Under the pieces are notes generated by a model. The model was not told the DNA's origin and did no database searches. It was given only the letters and a program-made list of their open reading frames with translations. Shown here one piece after another: positions 1 to 5,915 of a stretch of 8,474 nt of DNA. Made by a program: the position numbers and the translations under genes. The stretch is from Burkholderiales bacterium UBA6064 (lineage in GTDB: Bacteria; Pseudomonadota; Gammaproteobacteria; Burkholderiales; Burkholderiaceae_B): NCBI GenBank assembly GCA_002428895.1, contig DIYC01000005.1, forward strand, positions 1 through 8,474, written 5' to 3'. Within the stretch, counting starts at the first letter, position 1; each line of letters begins with the position of its first letter.

Positions 1-246
1 GATGCCGTAATAACGCTCGGACATGAGGCGATTGGTCTCGGCCAAATCGAGGTCTCGTTTTAAGCGATCTAATGATTTGAGTAGTCGTTGTGCTTCTTCG
101 GCAACCACTAAATCGTTGGCGTGGGCTGCTGTAGGGGCTGTCAACAACAGAGAAACTGCCAACACGCTTGAAATCACGGACAAAGAACAAGAGCACAACG
201 AAGTTCTTTGAAAGGTTTCAGATTTGATTACTTTTAGACTGCTCAT
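1..246 (-). CDS. Exported protein of unknown function, N-terminal part only
   Basis: An open frame of 82 codons runs leftwards from an ATG at 246 and leaves the window at base 1 without a stop. Residues 1-16 are polar with lysines and an arginine. Residues 17-37 are hydrophobic. TAAHA-ND gives a signal peptidase I site after residue 43, so the product is probably periplasmic or secreted; the signal peptide is rather long. The visible mature part (residues 44-82) is rich in Leu, Arg, Glu and Asp, with hydrophobic residues spaced like an amphipathic or coiled-coil helix, and ends in ERYYGI at the edge. GGTGAG lies 4 nt upstream of the ATG and supports this start. I do not recognise the family. 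A small helical periplasmic protein, for example of the RAQPRD type, is only a guess. It is divergent from the small plus-strand ORF to its right. Confidence 0.7.
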   Translation of the reverse strand, partial: MSSLKVIKSETFQRTSLCSCSLSVISSVLAVSLLLTAPTAAHANDLVVAEEAQRLLKSLDRLKRDLDLAETNRLMSERYYGI

Positions 247-250
247 ACAA

Positions 251-268
251 CTCACCATTGGTCAATGG
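251..268 (-). promoter_or_regulatory. Shine-Dalgarno overlapped by a 14-bp palindromic element
   Basis: On the minus strand GGTGAG (251-256) is the ribosome binding site of the exported-protein gene. It overlaps the imperfect palindrome CCATTGACCAATGG (255-268), with 6-bp arms and a 2-bp centre. In mRNA this could fold as CCAUU/AAUGG with a GACC loop, pairing the first two bases of the Shine-Dalgarno. As DNA it could be an operator. The symmetry is seen directly; any regulatory role is inference. Confidence 0.3.
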
Positions 269-399
269 GTTACAACTTTAAGTACTTTACAGCGAGGAGT
301 GAGTGTTATAAATAACTAAAAGGTGTTGCTTTAGAGTTTAAAAAGGTTAACTAGTTTATAGTGTGTTTTTTTAGTTACCCCCTCTTAAGCAAAAACAGA

Positions 400-428
400 T
401 TGATTTCTGAAAAAAACTTAGATTTAAT
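400..428 (+). promoter_or_regulatory. Candidate sigma70 promoter for the 73-residue ORF
   Basis: TTGATT (400-405, 4 of 6 to the -35 consensus) and TTTAAT (423-428, 5 of 6 to the -10 consensus) are separated by 17 bp. Transcription would start near 435, about 30 nt before the ATG at 464. An inverted repeat, ATTGATT (399-405) and AATCAAT (426-432), brackets the promoter but may be chance in AT-rich DNA. Nothing else convincing was seen between 269 and 463. Confidence 0.4.
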
Positions 429-463
429 CAATATAAGAAATTCTAAATTAAACACAACTGAAC

Positions 464-685
464 ATGACGCATAAAAAATTAACCCCAGAAGAGCTTACCG
501 ACTTATGTAACACAGCTTCAAAAGCTTGGGAAAAAGCCTTAAGCACTGCGACTCTAATTACCTTTACTTGGAAACAACAAAAATATCAATCCAGGCTGAG
601 TCAGTTACGCATGCGAGTCGAAACCACAAAAGGCGAACTGGTTGCTGTGCGCCAGTTTAAACCTAAACCAACCCTCGATTTATAA
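464..685 (+). CDS. Small hypothetical protein, 73 residues
   Basis: An ATG-to-TAA frame encodes a basic, probably soluble small protein. It begins MTHKKLTPEEL, a typical helix-start composition. A segment with the look of an amphipathic helix covers roughly residues 8-30, then a KQQKYQSRLSQLRMR segment dense in Lys, Gln and Arg, ending in a proline-containing tail, KPKPTLDL. There is no signal peptide, membrane segment or metal-binding motif. I do not recognise the family. In favour of a real gene are the promoter-like sequence at 400-428, the isolated position, and the fact that it ends 24 bp before pdxH ends from the other side without overlapping it. Against it, there is no clear Shine-Dalgarno before the ATG. 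It could be a lineage-specific protein or a chance frame. Confidence 0.45.
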   Translation: MTHKKLTPEELTDLCNTASKAWEKALSTATLITFTWKQQKYQSRLSQLRMRVETTKGELVAVRQFKPKPTLDL

Positions 686-709
686 AGCAACAACACCCAA
701 TACCCAAAA

Positions 710-1342
710 CTAAGGTGCCAATCGCTGAATGAGCCAATTTGAATTCTGAAATTGAAAAGCGATTCGATCGTGCAACCTAGATTCTCGACCTTGCCAAAAT
801 TCAAAGTAATTTGGTTTTAAACAATACCCACCCCAAAAACTGGGGCGTTTAGGGTTTTGACCAAAATCATTCTTTACCTGCTTAAATCGTTGTTCAAGCA
901 CTTCGCGGCTTTCAATTGATTTACTTTGTGGGCTAGCCCACGCGCCAAGGCGACTGCCCAAAGGCCTTGTAAGATAATAAAGATCCGAAGATTCAGAAGA
1001 AGTTTTTTCGACAAATCCCTCAATCCGAATTTGACGCTCTAATTCAGGCCAGTAAAAAAGTAACGCAGCCTGAGGATTGGCTTCCAAATCAACGCCTTTT
1101 CGACTGTGATAATTCGTAAAAAACACAAAACCCGAATGATCAAACGCCTTTAACAATAAAATTCTTGCGCTAGGTTTACCATCAGGGCTTACCGTGCACA
1201 CTGTCATCGCGTTGGGCTCGGGTAGTTCGGCCTGAAGAGCCTGATCAAACCATTGCTGAAATAAATCGACCGGCGATTTGGGAACCAAGGCCTCATCTAA
1301 ACTACCTTGCATGTACTCCTTACGTAAACCTGCAATACTCAT
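710..1342 (-). CDS. pdxH: Pyridoxine/pyridoxamine 5'-phosphate oxidase
   Basis: FMN-dependent cytosolic enzyme that oxidises pyridoxine 5'-phosphate or pyridoxamine 5'-phosphate to pyridoxal 5'-phosphate with O2, the last step of de novo and salvage vitamin B6 synthesis. The 210 residues match the usual length (E. coli about 218) from start to finish. Family landmarks seen: RKEY near residue 7, the FMN-binding ARILLLK (59-65), FFTNYHSRKG (74-83), LERQIRIEG (101-109), SFWGGY (168-173), and the C-terminal FWQGRESRLHDR (182-193) with the substrate-binding Arg/His region, ending in the typical RLAP. The ATG at 1342 lies 1 nt after the stop of the upstream YceI gene. There is no strong Shine-Dalgarno, only GGAAG farther upstream, so translation is probably coupled. 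It is the last gene of the b561-YceI-YceI-pdxH cluster. No convincing terminator was seen after it. Confidence 0.95.
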   Translation of the reverse strand: MSIAGLRKEYMQGSLDEALVPKSPVDLFQQWFDQALQAELPEPNAMTVCTVSPDGKPSARILLLKAFDHSGFVFFTNYHSRKGVDLEANPQAALLFYWPELERQIRIEGFVEKTSSESSDLYYLTRPLGSRLGAWASPQSKSIESREVLEQRFKQVKNDFGQNPKRPSFWGGYCLKPNYFEFWQGRESRLHDRIAFQFQNSNWLIQRLAP

Positions 1343-1343
1343 T

Positions 1344-1922
1344 TTATTTTTTAATCGCTTCCACTGAAATTAACACTTTAACATTCGGATTAAAACCCAT
1401 ATCAACTGCGTAATCAACCCCAAAGTCAACCCGATTAAATTGAGCTGTAGCCGTTGCGCCACAGGCTTCACGTTTTGCAAAAGGATGCATCTTACAATTA
1501 AAATGATCAATTGTAAGATTCACAGGTTTTGTGACGCCCTTCATGGTCAGATCACCTAAAACCCGAACAAGTTTTTTATTTTCAAATTCCATGGTGTGAC
1601 CCACATAACGAATCTCAGGAAATTTCTCAGAATCAAGCATTTTAGGACCAATGGCTTTTTCGTTCATTTTGTCATGACCAAAATCCATTGAGTCGGCTTG
1701 AATTACCAATTCAACCCGTCCTGTTTGTTGATCAGGATCATAAACAATCACACCTTCGGTTTTATTAAACTTTCCACGCCACAAAGAAAGCCCCATGTGA
1801 TCTGCTTCGAACGAAGGGTAAGTATGGCTTGGGTCAATCACATAAGTGGTTTCAGCCAATGCATGCGAACACAATAACAGGCCACTACAAACAAAAATCC
1901 ATTTGGCAACAAATAATTTCAA
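1344..1922 (-). CDS. yceI: YceI-family periplasmic lipid-binding protein (second copy)
   Basis: Exported protein of the YceI family, eight-stranded lipocalin-like barrels that in characterised members bind polyisoprenoids. I chose a TTG start at 1920-1922, giving 192 residues, because AAAGGGGA (1928-1935) lies 5 nt upstream and the protein then begins directly with a signal peptide: MKLFVAK, a hydrophobic core, and SHALA-ET cleaved after about residue 23. A longer frame through ATG 1943 and GTG 1949 has no Shine-Dalgarno. Family features: YVIDPSHT at the mature N-terminus, the GDLTMKGVTKPV strand (about 123-134), and the closing ISVEAIK. Two cysteines (about C143 and C154) in NCKMHPFAKREACG could form a disulfide; the first YceI copy has none. 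The stop is 1 nt before the pdxH start. The family is clear; the ligand is unknown. Confidence 0.92.
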   Translation of the reverse strand: MKLFVAKWIFVCSGLLLCSHALAETTYVIDPSHTYPSFEADHMGLSLWRGKFNKTEGVIVYDPDQQTGRVELVIQADSMDFGHDKMNEKAIGPKMLDSEKFPEIRYVGHTMEFENKKLVRVLGDLTMKGVTKPVNLTIDHFNCKMHPFAKREACGATATAQFNRVDFGVDYAVDMGFNPNVKVLISVEAIKK

Positions 1923-1927
1923 AATAT

Positions 1928-1935
1928 TCCCCTTT
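1928..1935 (-). promoter_or_regulatory. Ribosome binding site fixing a TTG start for the second YceI gene
   Basis: The minus strand reads AAAGGGGA followed by 5 nt and TTG (1920-1922). This is the only good Shine-Dalgarno near the gene's start, and it moves the start 27 nt inside the longest open frame. Confidence 0.7.
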
Positions 1936-1957
1936 AAGACCATCAGCACAATTTACG

Positions 1958-2521
1958 TTATTTAGAAGGCACAACCATTTTAAAATCAATCACAACCTCA
2001 TCATTCACCAAAGCTTCGTCAGCCCAATCACCTTGACCAACACCATAATCAAGACGCTTAATCGAAAATTTCCCCGAAAAATGATGTAATCCATTTGCAG
2101 TGTTTACTTTAACGGGAAAACGAATATCTTTTGTCACGCCACGAAGCGTAAATCGACCATTTGCGAATAAAGTCGCTTCTTTACGACTCACACCTGTCAA
2201 TTCAAACAATGCCTGTGGGTAACGAGTCGAAAAAAACCAATCTTCACCTGCAACTTCTTCGTTATACAACGGATCGCCTAAGTCGTAACTCGCAGTGTTC
2301 ACACTCAATTGTGCGCGTGTTGTCTCAAGCTGAGCAGAGTCATAAAACACACGGCCTTCAAATTGTTTAAAATCGCCTGAAACTGGGATGCTAAATTGAG
2401 TAAAAGTCGCCTGCAATGAGCTTTTACTTGGATCAATCGTTTGCCAAGCTGGCTCGTTGGCCCACGCCTGAGTTACCGTAAAAAGCGAAAGAAACAGCAC
2501 AACAACTATTTTTTTAAACAT
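1958..2521 (-). CDS. YceI-family periplasmic protein (first copy)
   Basis: From the ATG at 2521 the product has 187 residues. MFKK, a hydrophobic core (about 5-17) and TQAWA-NE form a signal peptide cleaved after residue 21. The mature part follows the YceI pattern: TIDPSKSSLQATF (28-40), a FEGRVFYD strand (54-61), YPQALFELTG (101-110), the family signature GRFTLRGVTKDIRFPV (122-137) and DYGVGQGDW (158-166), ending in VVIDFKMVV. The family is periplasmic and lipocalin-like. A longer frame begins at TTG 2530, but the only purine-rich sequence (ACGGGT) would touch that TTG, whereas it sits about 9-10 nt from the ATG, so the ATG is preferred. It lies 24 bp after the cytochrome b561 gene and 35 bp before the second YceI gene, and is clearly diverged from that paralogue. 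E. coli has a comparable b561-YceI pair, yceJ-yceI, with only one YceI. Confidence 0.92.
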   Translation of the reverse strand: MFKKIVVVLFLSLFTVTQAWANEPAWQTIDPSKSSLQATFTQFSIPVSGDFKQFEGRVFYDSAQLETTRAQLSVNTASYDLGDPLYNEEVAGEDWFFSTRYPQALFELTGVSRKEATLFANGRFTLRGVTKDIRFPVKVNTANGLHHFSGKFSIKRLDYGVGQGDWADEALVNDEVVIDFKMVVPSK

Positions 2522-2545
2522 AAATTTCAACCCGTACTTAAAAAG

Positions 2546-3112
2546 CTAAACATTTTTTGAAACAAATTTCATACGGTCAAGCAGTCGCTCTTGATTCATA
2601 AAATGATGCTTTAATGCCATCACAATGTGGCCGACAATCAAGACTATTAACACCTTTGAGAAAGACTCGTGCAATATACGAAATAATTCTTTTAACTCGG
2701 CATTTTTTTCAATTAACGTTGGCAATTCGATTAAACCCAACCAAACCACCGGAAACCCAGCCGCTAAGCTAAACAAATAACCCCATATAGGCACCAGCAC
2801 CATACACACATATAATGCAAAATGACCAAGCTTCACCCACATTGCTTGACGTTTAGACCAATCATCTGGGTAAGCTGGAACACGGGATAAAGAACGAACA
2901 ACAATTCGCACAAGAATTAAAAAAAACAAACTAACACCTAACCACTTGTGCCAATTATACAGTTTTAATTTTATCGGTGTAATTCCAGGAATTGACACCA
3001 TATATAACCCAACACACACAGCAACCAACAAGCCAACCGCCATAAACCAATGAATCAACACTAAGAAACGATTATAGTGACTCACTGTGAATTCTTGAAC
3101 TTGAACAGACAA
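2546..3112 (-). CDS. Cytochrome b561 family membrane protein (YceJ/CybB-like)
   Basis: Four-helix inner-membrane di-haem b cytochrome, 188 residues, the usual size. Membrane segments are at about 16-40, 55-73, 93-118 and 149-168. Histidines fit the haem ligands of the family: H21 in helix 1 (LIHWFMA), H55 at the start of helix 2 (NWHKWLG), H97 in helix 3 (LGHFALY), and H148 and H162 around helix 4 (ILHESFSK and VGHIVMALKHH). The CybB-type NWHKWLG signature is clear. Members pass electrons between quinones and periplasmic partners; CybB oxidises superoxide in vitro. The partner here is unknown, but the YceI proteins encoded just downstream are the obvious candidates. The start is TTG at 3110-3112, set by AGGAGAG 4 nt upstream; no ATG occurs before Met24, which lies inside helix 1. 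First gene of the cluster, divergent from the cytochrome c5 gene. Confidence 0.92.
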   Translation of the reverse strand: MSVQVQEFTVSHYNRFLVLIHWFMAVGLLVAVCVGLYMVSIPGITPIKLKLYNWHKWLGVSLFFLILVRIVVRSLSRVPAYPDDWSKRQAMWVKLGHFALYVCMVLVPIWGYLFSLAAGFPVVWLGLIELPTLIEKNAELKELFRILHESFSKVLIVLIVGHIVMALKHHFMNQERLLDRMKFVSKNV

Positions 3113-3116
3113 AATA

Positions 3117-3123
3117 CTCTCCT
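3117..3123 (-). promoter_or_regulatory. Ribosome binding site fixing a TTG start for cytochrome b561
   Basis: AGGAGAG on the minus strand ends 4 nt before TTG (3110-3112). It is the strongest Shine-Dalgarno match of the genes in this cluster, and there is no competing ATG. Confidence 0.75.
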
Positions 3124-3233
3124 AACTCTTGAATAAAAATGAATCACATCCGAATTATTCAAATGAATTTATCTTTTCTTGAAACACGAATCGCCACACA
3201 GTTTGTGAGAAATCGGAATTTAGAAGTACAATG

Positions 3234-3264
3234 TTAAGTTAACCTACTTAAAAAGTTAACTTAA
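3234..3264. repeat. Perfect 10-bp inverted repeat in a divergent promoter region
   Basis: TTAAGTTAAC (3234-3243) and GTTAACTTAA (3255-3264) are exact reverse complements with an 11-bp spacer, so the half-site centres are 21 bp apart, about two helical turns. Because GTTAAC is itself palindromic, the arms also contain the direct repeat AAGTTAAC. It lies 46 bp upstream of the cytochrome c5 ATG and about 120 bp upstream of the cytochrome b561 start. That suits an operator for a dimeric regulator, though AT-rich chance symmetry is possible. No convincing -35/-10 pair was found for either gene. Confidence 0.45.
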
Positions 3265-3310
3265 AGCACTAGTTTTCGCAAATTTTTAACATTTTTCACT
3301 GAGACATCGT

Positions 3311-3820
3311 ATGAGCGATTCAAACGACGAACACGAACTAATCATTAAATCACCCAAACAACTAATTTATGTAGTAATTGCAGCCTTTTTAATCCCGATT
3401 GTTGTTATTTTATTACTTGTTTCTTACGTTAATTCAGCCAGTAAACCTCATGCTGGCACCGACGCGATGTCAGACCAAGCAATTAAACAACGTTTAGCGC
3501 CTGTCGCTCAAATCGCATTTGAAGATGCAAGCGCACCTAAAATTCTCAAAACCGGCCTTGAGGTCTATCAGTTAGCCTGCGCAGCTTGCCACAACTCCGG
3601 TGCAGCAGGTGCTCCCATTTTAGGTAATACCGAACAATGGGCTAAACGATTGCCTCAAGGGTTTGACACACTTGTCAGCCACGCAATTAATGGTATCGGC
3701 GCTATGCCGGCCAAAGGTGGAAATGCTAACTTAGACAACATTGAAGTCGCACGTGCAGTAGCACACATGGGCAATCAAGTGGGCGCCAACTACACTGAAC
3801 CTAACCCAGCTCCACAATAA
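3311..3820 (+). CDS. Membrane-anchored cytochrome c5 family protein
   Basis: A 169-residue electron-carrier protein. An N-terminal cytoplasmic tail (1-16) leads into one membrane helix (about 17-40), then a linker and a periplasmic haem c domain. The haem-attachment motif is CAACH at residues 90-94 (C90 and C93 bind haem, H94 is the proximal ligand). M132 in IGAMPAKGG is the expected distal ligand, and this GAMPAKGG pattern is typical of the c5 family. Other family features are LACAACHNSGAAGAP and a C-terminal helix, VARAVAHMGNQV. No signal peptidase site is evident, so it should stay anchored in the inner membrane facing the periplasm. The ATG is preceded only by a weak GAGAC. It is transcribed away from the b561-YceI cluster and may share its regulation. 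A terminator candidate follows at 3894. Confidence 0.93.
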   Translation: MSDSNDEHELIIKSPKQLIYVVIAAFLIPIVVILLLVSYVNSASKPHAGTDAMSDQAIKQRLAPVAQIAFEDASAPKILKTGLEVYQLACAACHNSGAAGAPILGNTEQWAKRLPQGFDTLVSHAINGIGAMPAKGGNANLDNIEVARAVAHMGNQVGANYTEPNPAPQ

Positions 3821-3893
3821 TCAAGCGATGCATGAACTCAACTCTTACTGAAACCTAGAAGTTTTGAGTTCGCAAAAAATTACCTTACCAAGC

Positions 3894-3926
3894 AGCCGAT
3901 TTAAAAACAATCAGCTATTTATTTTT
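3894..3926 (+). terminator. Candidate terminator between cytochrome c5 and rep
   Basis: AGCCGATT (3894-3901) and AATCAGCT (3909-3916) pair over 8 positions with one C-A mismatch and a 7-nt loop, followed at once by the T-rich stretch ATTTATTTTT (3917-3926). In the minus direction the same stem pairs fully, with one G-U, but T6 follows only about 14 nt later. It spans the rep stop codon (3911-3913). It is thus a moderate terminator for cytochrome c5 and a weaker one for rep. Confidence 0.4.
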
Positions 3927-5905
3927 AATAGACTTTTAAGTGCTCCCAAACGATCTTTTGGAGACAACTTTGGAGTCTCATCTGGCAAATGCTTATCCTC
4001 TTGAAGCTTAAGCTCAGCAATAAAACGAGAAGGTAAACACGGTACAAACTCTCGTCCTTTCTTTCGACGCTTGCAATAAGTGATCGTTAAGCTTCGCTGC
4101 GCACGAGTCACTCCCACATACATTAATCGACGCTCTTCTTCTAAACGCTCATTCGTCAGTTCACGATGTTGCTGCTCACCAAAATTTGGCAAAATAGACT
4201 CTTCACACCCCACCAAAAGTACATGGCCAAACTCCAAGCCTTTGGCTGCGTGTAAAGTGCTTAGCTGAACAGCATCTGGCGTTGATGATTCATTTTGACG
4301 ATCTAACATCGTGATTAAGGCCACACGCTGAGCTAACTCCACTAAATTTAACTGGTCTTCCTCGGCTTTTGCAGACATCCATTTGACACAATCAAGCACA
4401 TTTTGCCAACGCTGCTGCGCACCACGCTCGTCATGCTGCTCATACAACCATTGCTCATAATCAACTGACTTTAATAACTCTGACAACAACTCACTGGCTG
4501 GCTCAATCCGCACCCGCTCTTCTAAACGATTAATAAAGTGGCCAAATGTACGTAATGCCTCAATCATGCTAGGCGTTAAATATTGCTCTGCACCCGTTTC
4601 AAAAATAGCTTCAAATAAACTAATTTCTCGTTTAGCCGCATACATACCTAAACTCTCTAAAGTTTTTTGACCTATGCCGCGTTTTGGCGTGGTAATTGCA
4701 CGAATAAAAGCAGGGTCATCCTGCGAATTTGCAATCAGACGCAAGTAAGCCATGATATCTTTAATTTCAGAACGTTCAAAAAAACTTTGTCCTCCACTTA
4801 ACACGTAAGGAATTTTTTGCCGTCTAAGCGCTTGTTCTAACAACCGAGCTTGAAAATTATTACGATACAAAATCGCATAATCACTGTATTTAGCACGATG
4901 CTCAAACTTATGACCACTGAGCATCATGGCCACTTGCTCTGCTTCCTGTTCTTCATCATTCATCGCTTTAACAAGAATCGGTTCGCCAGCGCCAAGCTCG
5001 CTCCACAAAGTTTTTTGAAACAACTTTGGGTTGTTTTCAATTAACCGGTTAGCTGCCTGCAAAATACGAACTGTTGAACGATAATTTTGTTCAAGCTTAA
5101 TCACCTTAAGCAAGGGGTAATCTTCAGTTAATGTTTTCAAGTTCTCAAGGGTAGCACCACGCCAAGCATAAATAGCTTGATCATCATCACCCACTGCCGT
5201 AAACATCGCTCTTGGGCCCGCGATTTGTTTTAATAAATCATATTGACAAGCATTGGTGTCTTGCACTTCATCAACCAACAAATAGCGCAATTGATTTTGC
5301 CAACGTTCACGGACTTGTGCGTTAACTTGTAATAAACGAGTTGGTTTTAAAATAAGATCATCAAAATCGACCGCCTGGTACGCTGTCAAAGTAGCTTCAT
5401 AACTCGCATAGAGACGAGCAAGCTGAGCTTGCTCTTCATTTTCAGCGTGTTGCAAAGCGTGTTGTGGCAAGATCAAGGCATTTTTCCACAAAGACAATTG
5501 ATTTTGCGCGTTTTTAATCAATTGCTTATCTGTTGTTACCAACAATTGCTGAATTAACCCATAAGCGTCTGTGGAGTCTAAAATTGAAAATCGTTGTTTC
5601 AAACCCAATTCACGATATTCCTGGCGAATTATTTTCAATCCAAGTGAATGAAAGGTGCACACCAACAACCCTTTTGACTGAGTGCTGTTGAGTAAACTTG
5701 AAATTCGCTCTTGCATCTCTTTGGCTGCTTTATTGGTAAAGGTTACTGCTGCAACGTTTTGTGAATTTACCCCGCGATCAAGCACCAAATGAGCAATTTT
5801 TTGCGTAATCACTCGAGTCTTACCAGACCCTGCCCCTGCTAACACCAAACATGGTCCATCAATATAGTGTACAGCTTGACTCTGCGCTTTATTTAATCCT
5901 GTCAT
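3911..5905 (-). CDS. rep: ATP-dependent DNA helicase Rep (superfamily 1, UvrD/PcrA-like)
   Basis: A 3'-5' single-strand translocase and helicase that clears proteins ahead of forks and helps restart replication. At 664 residues it matches E. coli Rep (673). Superfamily 1A motifs appear in order: Q motif LNKAQSQAV (4-12), Walker A AGAGSGKT (23-30), Ia TFTNKAAKEMQER (55-67), Walker B DEVQDTN (212-218), III GDDDQAIYAWRGA (239-251), IV EQNYRST (272-278), V LSTLHAAKGLEF (548-559) and VI RRLMYVGVTRA (592-602). The GGQSFFERSEIKD segment (371-383) and the length favour Rep over UvrD, which is longer. In motif II a Val replaces the Tyr usual in Rep (DEYQDTN). The ATG at 5905 lies 10 bp after the priA stop, with weak GCGGA upstream, so the two are probably one operon. 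An ATG at 5910 is followed immediately by a stop and is not the start. Confidence 0.95.
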   Translation of the reverse strand: MTGLNKAQSQAVHYIDGPCLVLAGAGSGKTRVITQKIAHLVLDRGVNSQNVAAVTFTNKAAKEMQERISSLLNSTQSKGLLVCTFHSLGLKIIRQEYRELGLKQRFSILDSTDAYGLIQQLLVTTDKQLIKNAQNQLSLWKNALILPQHALQHAENEEQAQLARLYASYEATLTAYQAVDFDDLILKPTRLLQVNAQVRERWQNQLRYLLVDEVQDTNACQYDLLKQIAGPRAMFTAVGDDDQAIYAWRGATLENLKTLTEDYPLLKVIKLEQNYRSTVRILQAANRLIENNPKLFQKTLWSELGAGEPILVKAMNDEEQEAEQVAMMLSGHKFEHRAKYSDYAILYRNNFQARLLEQALRRQKIPYVLSGGQSFFERSEIKDIMAYLRLIANSQDDPAFIRAITTPKRGIGQKTLESLGMYAAKREISLFEAIFETGAEQYLTPSMIEALRTFGHFINRLEERVRIEPASELLSELLKSVDYEQWLYEQHDERGAQQRWQNVLDCVKWMSAKAEEDQLNLVELAQRVALITMLDRQNESSTPDAVQLSTLHAAKGLEFGHVLLVGCEESILPNFGEQQHRELTNERLEEERRLMYVGVTRAQRSLTITYCKRRKKGREFVPCLPSRFIAELKLQEDKHLPDETPKLSPKDRLGALKSLLKINS

Positions 5906-5915
5906 GTCATTCCGC

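Noticed and set aside
316..334. Short hairpin CTAAA...TTTAG in the divergent region near the left edge
   Set aside because: Five A/T-rich pairs in AT-rich DNA are expected by chance. No RNA gene or riboswitch pattern is visible.
720..764. Nested inverted repeats AATCGCT...AGCGATT and CAATTT...AAATTG near the 3' end of pdxH
   Set aside because: They lie inside the pdxH coding sequence, the arms are short and offset, and no T-run follows in either direction, so neither a terminator nor a functional cruciform is supported.
1829..2089. 86-codon plus-strand frame over the YceI genes
   Set aside because: It is antisense to two clear YceI genes, has no recognisable protein features, and is best explained as a shadow frame.
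3834..3871. 8-bp inverted repeat GAACTCAA...TTGAGTTC after the cytochrome c5 gene
   Set aside because: The 22-nt loop and the missing T-run make it a poor terminator. The hairpin at 3894-3926 is better.
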